A stretch of DNA of 64,000 nucleotides from Rhizophagus irregularis. Taxonomy: Eukaryota > Glomeromycota > Glomeromycetes > Glomerales > Glomeraceae. A model generated the notes under the pieces. That model saw only the letters and a list, made by a program, of their open reading frames with translations. It did not search any database and was not told the origin of the DNA. Location of the stretch: NCBI RefSeq assembly GCF_026210795.1, contig NC_089433.1, positions 3,559,001 through 3,623,000 of the forward strand, given 5' to 3'. The number at the start of each line of letters is the position of its first letter. Within the stretch, counting starts at the first letter, position 1. Shown here piece by piece: positions 57,427-64,000 of the stretch. Made by a program: the position numbers and the translations under genes.

Positions 57427-59438
57427 TTTGATGTTATATTTAGTTTATAATATTTATTATTATTAAAAGAAAAACTTTTTTTTTTTTTGTTAAAAAAGAA
57501 AAAAAAAAATTATGTGCGGGGAAAAAAATGTGCGGTAGAAAAAAAAATTTTTTTTTTTTTTTTTTATTTTCACAAGAGACGCTTCAATCGGGATATGGAG
57601 TTAAGTTATTTTTTGTATTACATGTAAATTTTCACACATTACATTACTTGTTAAAAGTAGCACTAAACTGCAAATAAAATTATACATATATATTTTTTTT
57701 TTACTAAATTTATAATTATATCCCCTTTTTTCTTTTCCATTTTGATATTTTCTTTGTCTGTTTTAGGGAAGAAGGTCATATAAAAATTTTGAAAAAAACT
57801 GCAAGAATCAAGTTTCTATTGGGAGAACTTTACCGTATATAAGCGGTAAATATTGTAAACATTCACTTTATTAATATAATTGTGTTCATCAACTAAATTT
57901 ACATTTAACTTGTGTAACCTGGATAACTAATTTAAGATTAAATTAAATAATAAATATTGCAAAATGAGAGTAATAAAGATGCAAGATGCAACCCAAAAGT
58001 GTTACAAAGATGAAAAAACTTTATCTCATCAAAATTTTCACATGTTCGAATGTAGGTTCCATTGTTAAATAAAACATTTTTTATCGTATTACCGCAGCAT
58101 TTAAAACTTTGAAACCTTTTTTTTTTTTTTGGATTAATTAGAGAAAATTTCCAAGAATTTTTTTCAAAAATTTCAATAAATGATGTCAAAAAAAATAATT
58201 GAATATTGACATATGCAAATTGGCTGAATTACTTTCTATGAGCCCAAAATGTTATTCATTTTAAAATATGCACAATATACATTTCTTTTTTTTTCCCCTC
58301 ATCCCCCTCATCCCCCTCATCAAAAGATAAAAAAATGAAAAAAAGTATTGATAGATAAACCGGTAAATGTTTGATGTTTGTCTTCAAAGGGATAATGTTT
58401 TTGGTTAAATTGACTCATAGTAAAAAAAAGGAGTTTATCAAAATTTGTGTAATCAGTTCGTGTTGCAATATAAATACTACATCATAAATTGATGATCATG
58501 TACCGTGTGTGCATATTTTTAAAATTAACAAAAAAATAACAGGAATTTTAAGTTTAAATTTCAAATAATTTTGATAGCTATTACACGTGATTTAATAAAA
58601 AACTTGAAATTTGTAACACTCTAATATTTCAAGAAATTCCGGATTATCTGCAAACTTAAATCCAATAAAATTCTTCAACTCTAAAATTAGAAAATTCTAA
58701 ATTTGATACGAAAAACTTGATGAATAGTAACAATTATATTTGCAGTATTAAATAATTCAAAATTAACCGGTTAACTGGCTATACTTAATTCCGGCTTAGA
58801 ATTTGTCTATATTTCGTCGTCAATTCCAACTTTCGAACATTATTAACTTATTATAAGTTTATATATTTATTATAAGCAAGTTTTGAATGTCAAAAAGTAT
58901 CGTGGCGTGATTAACCACAGATGATTTACGTTAATTGAATTTTATTTATATAATTTTATTTTTGTTCGATCTAATAATGTAATAATTATTAAATATTATA
59001 TGAATTTTCTTTTAAAGTATAATTATTAAAAATATTTTCGATAAAAAAATTTCTTTTGAAAAATAATTTGCAGAGATTTAGGAACTTATTAAAAAAAAAA
59101 AATAATTATTATAACATATCCAGAATATTTGTATAACTAATAATAAAAGGAACGGAAGAAATTTTTTGTTGGACGTGTCACATACACTCATACAGTATCA
59201 AGTATATAAAGTATTTATTAATCACAATCAAAAAATTCAGTAGACTTTTTACTTATATGGAGCTGTTAGAATTGTTTATTGGGAACAGTTAAATTGGGAT
59301 TTCAGAATTAAACCTTATTCAAATTATATAATCATTTTTTGAATATCGTAATACTTGTAAAATTAAGCATTCACAACAATTCTGTTTTTTAATAATCAAT
59401 AAAATATTATTCAATATATAAATTAGACTTTCATACTA
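57427..59438. other. Upstream DNA of the F-box gene and AT-rich intergenic DNA
   Basis: The first 150 bp are poly-T/poly-A tracts that probably include the F-box promoter. A (CCCCTCAT)3 microsatellite lies at about 58296-58322. The minus-strand frame at 57938-58189 has no protein-like signal I trust. No other feature. Confidence 0.45.
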
Positions 59439-59610
59439 CAGTCAAACCTTTATATAACGATATGTCGGGACATATATGAAATATCGTTATATCAAAGTTA
59501 TACCGATATTTATATGTCCTCACATATAGTGGAAAATAAAATTTTATCGGTATATCAAGTTTTTAATAGTATATCGGTATATCGAATATCGGTATATCGA
59601 GGTTATACTG
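59439..59610. mobile_element. pogo/Tigger-like MITE, 172 bp
   Basis: CAGTCAAACCTTTATATAACG at the left; the other strand of the right end reads CAGTATAACCTCGATATACCG. TA flanks both ends (59437-59438 and 59611-59612). Inside, ATCGGTATATC words repeat. Non-autonomous; distinct in sequence from the 361-bp element. Confidence 0.78.
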
Positions 59611-59612
59611 TA

Positions 59613-60557
59613 TTGCCAATATGATATGTACTACTCGGTTTTTAAATCAGATATTTTACAATCCACATACTACACGCAGTGTTATTAGCGAATTTAATCG
59701 AGCTAACCGTATACAATCATTGATTGGTTCGAATCAATACTCGAGCATTGTATGTTGGACTCATAAAAAAAAATAGAGTAGCGAAAAATTATCAGAACAC
59801 GTGATATTTGGCCAATAAAATGCATTTCACGTGTTAATTTTTTTACGATGTCAAGTATTTTAGTTTTCTCCAAACATTATTTACAAAGTTACAAAGCCTT
59901 TTTTTTTACATTAACTAGTAAGTTATTTTGCAATTTGAACTTTAATAAGTAGTTTATCTATCTTGAGGTCTTGAGGTCTGATTTTTTTTTTTTTAGGAAT
60001 TTTATTATTAATGCAAGAAATGGCCTCGTAAGTCGTAACCTTGTTAATGAAATCGTATCCTTAATCTTTATATGCTTTTTTTCTCAAAATGCGGAAACGT
60101 TAAAGCTGCAAATCTAATTGAACATGAAATATAAAATATATATAATGGGTAATCAAAATCATGTCGTATTAATACTTTGCTAAATTAAAATCATTTACAT
60201 TATCATTATTACATTATAGAAATTAATTGATATTATCGTCATTATATTAATTTGTATATATTTGCATTATTGTAATATTAAAATTTTAACTTATATATAT
60301 TGTTGTCATATTTATAAAAAAAATCTCAATTAATAATTTTTTTTAAATAACTTAACATACTTTTTGTTGACCACGCACCCCAACGTGTTATCTGTTATGG
60401 TATTTTCAGTACGATCTATGATGTTTTTGCAGGCATTAGTTAAATCCTAGACTCATTCTCAGGTCAACATCTGAAAAAAAAAGATGTATTTGTAAAAAGA
60501 AAAAAAGAAAATTATAATTACGTGTAGCTATACAGTAGCACTTAAGGTACTCAAAAA
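59613..60557. other. AT-rich intergenic DNA
   Basis: No gene. GTTGACCACGCACCCCAACG near 60367 recurs in altered form near 61428 (GTTGACCGCGCACCCCCAA), on either side of the large MITE. Confidence 0.4.
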
Positions 60558-61139
60558 TAGGGATGGCAACGGTCACGGTCATTAACTGGTTATGACCGGT
60601 CATGACCATGACCGATATCGGTCGGTCAAAGACCTCTGACCGACCGTTTGACCGACCGTTTAACCGATCCTGAAAATGTTTGCGAAACGCAAATTTCAAA
60701 ATATACGGGACACTTGAGAAATTTGATTGTCAGGTTGTCGGGTAGCCGGGTTACTCGGCAGTAGGTTATTATATAATCTGATATACTAGTATTCATTATA
60801 CTCGTCACGTGTTATTTATACTTTTCTAATAAACAACCTACTGCCGAGTAACCCGGCTACCCGACAACCCGACAATCAAATTTCTCAAGTGTCCCGTATA
60901 TTTTGAAATTTGCTGTAATAAAAAATGTTTCGCAAACGTTTTTTTAATTATTTTAATAGAAAACGTTGCGAAAATGTTTTTATTAAGTATTTCAAACGTT
61001 TTTTTATTAAATTACGTTTCGCAAATGTTTTCAGGATCGGTTAATAAACGGCCGGTCAAACGGTCGGTTGGTCAGTCAAAGGTTCTTGACCGGTTATGAC
61101 TGACCGATGACCGACCATGACCAACCGTTGCCATCCCTA
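60558..61139. mobile_element. hAT-type MITE (second copy) with a nested element
   Basis: The same TAGGGATGGCAACGG ends as the element at 30836, with an exact 8-bp target duplication CTCAAAAA (60550-60557 and 61140-61147). The CGGTCGGTCA arms are interrupted by about 340 bp containing GTTTCGCAAACGTT words and a separate palindromic element. Length 582 bp against 422 bp for the other copy. No transposase. Confidence 0.85.
60690..60912. mobile_element. 223-bp palindromic element nested in the hAT-type MITE
   Basis: Nearly 80 bp at each end are exact or near-exact inverted copies, starting CAAATTTCAAAATATACGGG and including CTACTGCCGAGTAACCCGGC. Only about 55-65 bp of unique sequence separates the arms. 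No clear target duplication, so the exact edges may be off by a few bases. Confidence 0.75.
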
Positions 61140-61171
61140 CTCAAAAACAGTGATGTGGCAGTTACAAGTCA

Positions 61172-61381
61172 TTGGATGGGACAGTCCAGGACTTGGATAA
61201 GTTACTGTTGATGTCTGGAACAAAATCTCATTACAAGAGGATATATGATTTATATAACATTAATAAATTGGGACAATATCTTGGGACGGGACATCAAATT
61301 TTTGTGGGAGAAAGAAGTTGTTCGATCTGTGTATCCAAAAGAAAATTTCGTTTATCAAATTTAAACTCTAAAAAATATTAA
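61172..61381 (+). other. Coding-like frame of unknown nature
   Basis: A 69-codon frame (GTVQDLDKLLLMSGTKSHYK, then GERSCSICVSKRKFRLSN) in less AT-rich sequence between two transposons. No family recognised and a neighbouring frame is also partly open; probably a remnant. Confidence 0.2.
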
Positions 61382-61591
61382 CTATGTAAAATACTAGGTA
61401 ACTTGATATACTTTTGATTTACATAGTTGACCGCGCACCCCCAATAACACGTAAACGATTATCGATTAGAAGTCGGTTAAAATTTTCTAAACCATAATTT
61501 TGGCCAAATTATCTAATGCGACCAAATTCTGATCACGTGTTCTTTGATCTCGAATTTTAAGAACAAAATTTTATACCATGATTTGACATGT

Positions 61592-62708
61592 AGGACCCCG
61601 GATAATTATAATAAAGGTCATATGCAAAAAAAGTATATAATTTTGCATTTTTAATGGAAAGGTCATATGAAAAAACGGGTATTTTAAAAAAAAGTTACAT
61701 GTCAAAATAGAGTACCGCCAAATTAGGTCACAGTAAAAAAAGTATATAATTTTAGACAAAATTTTAAGGTCACATGTGATTTTTCTAATAAAAGCGTATA
61801 TTTAGGAAATATCATATGCAATGTTACATCAATTTTCAATATAAATAGCAAATGAGAAAAATACATTTTATATTAGATAAATTTATCATAATTTATCAAA
61901 TTTACTTAGTTGCTTTGGCTCAAAATGATGGCACAAAAACTGGAAATTTAAAAACTAAAAGATGGCAAAATAGAACATGTTTAGAAGTATTGGAAAGATA
62001 TCAAAATGCCTCAGGTAAAATTCACTGGTTATTGTTTGCAAATTTATATTAATTTATAATTTATATTATAATTTATTTAGCTTTGCTAAGCATTAGCGTT
62101 GCAAATGTTACTTTGGAAAATTCCACCAATCGTGGTGGTTATGCATTTGCACTTTTGGGATTAAAAATTTGACTTGTTCAATTTTTGGCTATGTATCATA
62201 AATTAACAAATTATCATTCTTATGTTGATAGTACTAGCTGTATTGATTCACTTTCTTATATTTCAGTACATGTTTATATAAAACAGATTCCAAATATTTT
62301 TGGATGTTTTCCAATGGATGAACCAAAATATGTTTTGTTTTTACATATTCCTAGTTATTTGATCATTATTATTTAGGAAATTGCGAAAATATTACTGAAA
62401 ATATGGGATTTTTAATTGTAGGAAAAAAAGAAATGGCAATCTATAATTTTTTTAATTCAATTATAGATAAATTACAATTGATTATTGCTACAAAGTCGAT
62501 TAAATGATGATGCTGAATAAATTTAATATGAAATATAATATTGTAAAAAAAAATATTATTAAAGTCATATGATAAAAAAGGATATTTTTAATACGTATAA
62601 AGGTCATATGATAAAAATGTATATCAAAACGGCAAAAATTATGTATATTTCATTGAATTTTTAATTAGTACTGCGGATGTGACCTCTATTATAATTATCC
62701 GGGGTCCT
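61592..62708. mobile_element. 1.1-kb TIR transposon carrying a host-like gene fragment
   Basis: AGGACCCCGGATAATTATAA at the left is matched in inverse at the right (TTATAATTATCCGGGGTCCT). An exact 8-bp target duplication TGACATGT flanks it (61584-61591 and 62709-62716). Near both ends GGTCATATG/GGTCACATG words recur, as subterminal transposase-binding repeats do. No transposase is present; instead the middle holds spliced coding sequence. This is the organisation of a Pack-type element. The 8-bp duplication suggests hAT or a related superfamily. Confidence 0.82.
61852..62507 (+). pseudogene. Captured multi-exon gene, decayed, inside the TIR element
   Basis: Exon 1 (61852-62014) opens MRKIHFILDKFIIIYQIY, a hydrophobic start that could be a signal or anchor, and ends LERYQNASG across a 66-nt GTAAAA...TTTAG intron. 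Exon 2 (from 62081) reads ALLSISVANVTLENSTNRGG and meets TGA at 62170-62172. Coding-like pieces continue in shifted frames (YVDSTSCIDSLSY, QIPNIFGCFPMDEPK), and a last piece after a TTTAG acceptor reads NCENITENMGFLIVGKKE to a TGA at 62505-62507. Stops and shifts mean the full product is lost. Introns show it was captured as genomic DNA. Family not recognised; possibly membrane-associated. Confidence 0.6.
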
Positions 62709-62716
62709 TGACATGT

Positions 62717-64000
62717 CGTATTCGTCGTAATTGTCATAATCTTTATAGATGATAGTCTGGTCTAACCAGCGATTTTTTTTTTTATTATTTAATAGAATAA
62801 ATGAATAAATATATTTCGAAAAAGAGAATTGCTCGGAACATAAACGTGAAAATAATAAAATGAATTTTCAATTTTATTTTTTTTTGAAAAAATAAAGTAT
62901 TTCAAACTAATATTCTTACTAGTAACATATTCTTACTATTAACTTGTTAGTGCCAGTTCTTTTCAAATATCGCTGAAAGATATTCTTGAATATATTTCAA
63001 ATATGATTCTTTGGAATGTAAACTCTTTGTATAATTTAGGAGCATATTTTTTACGAAGGGATTAGATAAGAGAACAAGAGACTTTAAAAAATATCTTGTT
63101 AACTATAGATAGTTATACCAATTTGGGGAATCTATAACGTAACATTATAATTGCTACGTATTTTATAATAATATACTACCAGCTACGGTTGCTAAATTCT
63201 ATAATATGGACGCGAAAGATATATAAAAAAAAAAAAATTAATTTTTAATTATGGAATTTTGAGTATAATCTATTCAAATCAATCGAACCTTCTATGTTTC
63301 TGGTACTATTAAAACGACCTGTCTTGATAATTATACGCTTTTATATATAATTTCTTAATGTCAGTTCTTTGTCAACTTTCATAATATGTATCAGTAACGT
63401 TAGAAATTTTCACATTATTACGCAAAGAAATCATAACTGGTGAAGATTTATTCAATTATTGTTATTGTAAAATGATTGAAACAATCGAGTTCTAATAATG
63501 GATGAAATAAATTTTACCAATTTATGCCCATTTTAACATTAACATCATATCGAAATTAAATAGGATATAACCTCTCTTTTTTTGGATAATTTTAACTGGC
63601 ATTATACGACTAATTGTAAATTTCTTTGGCTGTTCTATCTGTCATTTCCTTATATATTGTAACTGAACTCCAATTAAATTAATCTTATGCGCGTTTGTGA
63701 ATATAAACGACACTTAATTACTTAAAGTCCTATGAGTAACAATTATCACGAATTCACGACAAACAATTTATGTTTATTATTACTATTGTTATTTAGTCTG
63801 AGCAATCTAACCTAGACGCAATTGTTACTATATTATCCACATATGAGTCTAAGTCATAAATACTTTGTATGTTAGACTATTCTCGTTACACTAGATCACT
63901 GAGGTCATAATTTTCTTTTAATAAAACAACATATTGGATGAGCGACTGACGCGTAACATTAAATTATCTTTTATCATTCGTCATATAAGTTATCGATTCT
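62717..64000. other. AT-rich intergenic DNA to the window end
   Basis: No sustained open frame, RNA gene or defined repeat recognised. Confidence 0.45.

Noticed and set aside
57938-58189. 83-codon minus-strand frame upstream of the F-box gene
   Set aside because: Starts in a poly-T tract, shows no domain and no composition distinct from AT-rich background.
59690-59760. GGTTCGAATC resembling a tRNA B box
   Set aside because: No A box or cloverleaf could be formed; the word is part of a short TTGATTGGTTCGAATCAA palindrome, and TTGGTTCGATCAA near 34927 is similar.
1-64000. CRISPR arrays, bacterial operons, Shine-Dalgarno sites, rRNA genes
   Set aside because: None present; spliceosomal introns and gene families show a eukaryotic nuclear genome.

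Overview
The window is eukaryotic nuclear DNA: very AT-rich, with short GT-AG introns (about 65-100 nt), long poly-T and poly-A tracts, many small transposons and many decayed gene copies. The gene families (expanded BTB-TLDc proteins, a Crinkler-type protein, kinases with a repeated Cys/TSGN module, an F-box/LRR protein, a nuclease-domain protein with a bromodomain) fit an arbuscular mycorrhizal fungus of the Rhizophagus irregularis type. That assignment is an inference from family content; no marker gene such as rRNA is present.

Layout. 1-4.3 kb: AT-rich, one GC-rich foldback, no convincing gene. 4.4-5.9 kb: BTB-TLDc gene 1. 6.4-7.0 kb: a broken gene. 7.6-10.7 kb: an apparently intact seven-exon Crinkler-type gene (P-loop NTPase plus nuclease-like C-terminus). 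11.8-14.7 kb: a transposon integrase fragment abutting a wrecked kinase gene on the minus strand. 16.8-22.1 kb: a hairpin-forming satellite array interrupted by a 1.7-kb insert with one Helitron-like end. 22.3-43.4 kb: six more BTB-TLDc genes, all on the plus strand, each carried in a duplicated block with shared flanks; the seventh copy overall has a one-base frameshift. 44.0-46.1 kb: a three-exon bromodomain plus PD-(D/E)XK nuclease gene, with a decayed relative at 50.7-51.3 kb. 47.5-48.4 kb: a frameshifted coding remnant. 55.7-57.4 kb: an intact F-box/LRR gene on the minus strand. 54-62.7 kb: transposon-rich, including a TIR element that carries a spliced, decayed host-like gene.

How it works together. 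The duplicated BTB flanks act as natural before/after pairs. Several insertions (a MITE in the gene 5 promoter, a hAT-type MITE, a poly-A retroposon) can be dated against empty sites a few kb away, with target-site duplications visible. The BTB copies share one phase-2 intron, a TATTTTGG upstream element and an A-rich leader. They differ mainly in one patch of the TLDc domain.

The most unusual signal is the first intron of the bromodomain-nuclease gene. Its two copies are about 97% identical and keep several complementary stems, while the flanking exons of the second copy have decayed. This points to an intronic structured RNA, a mobile intron, or a recent conversion.
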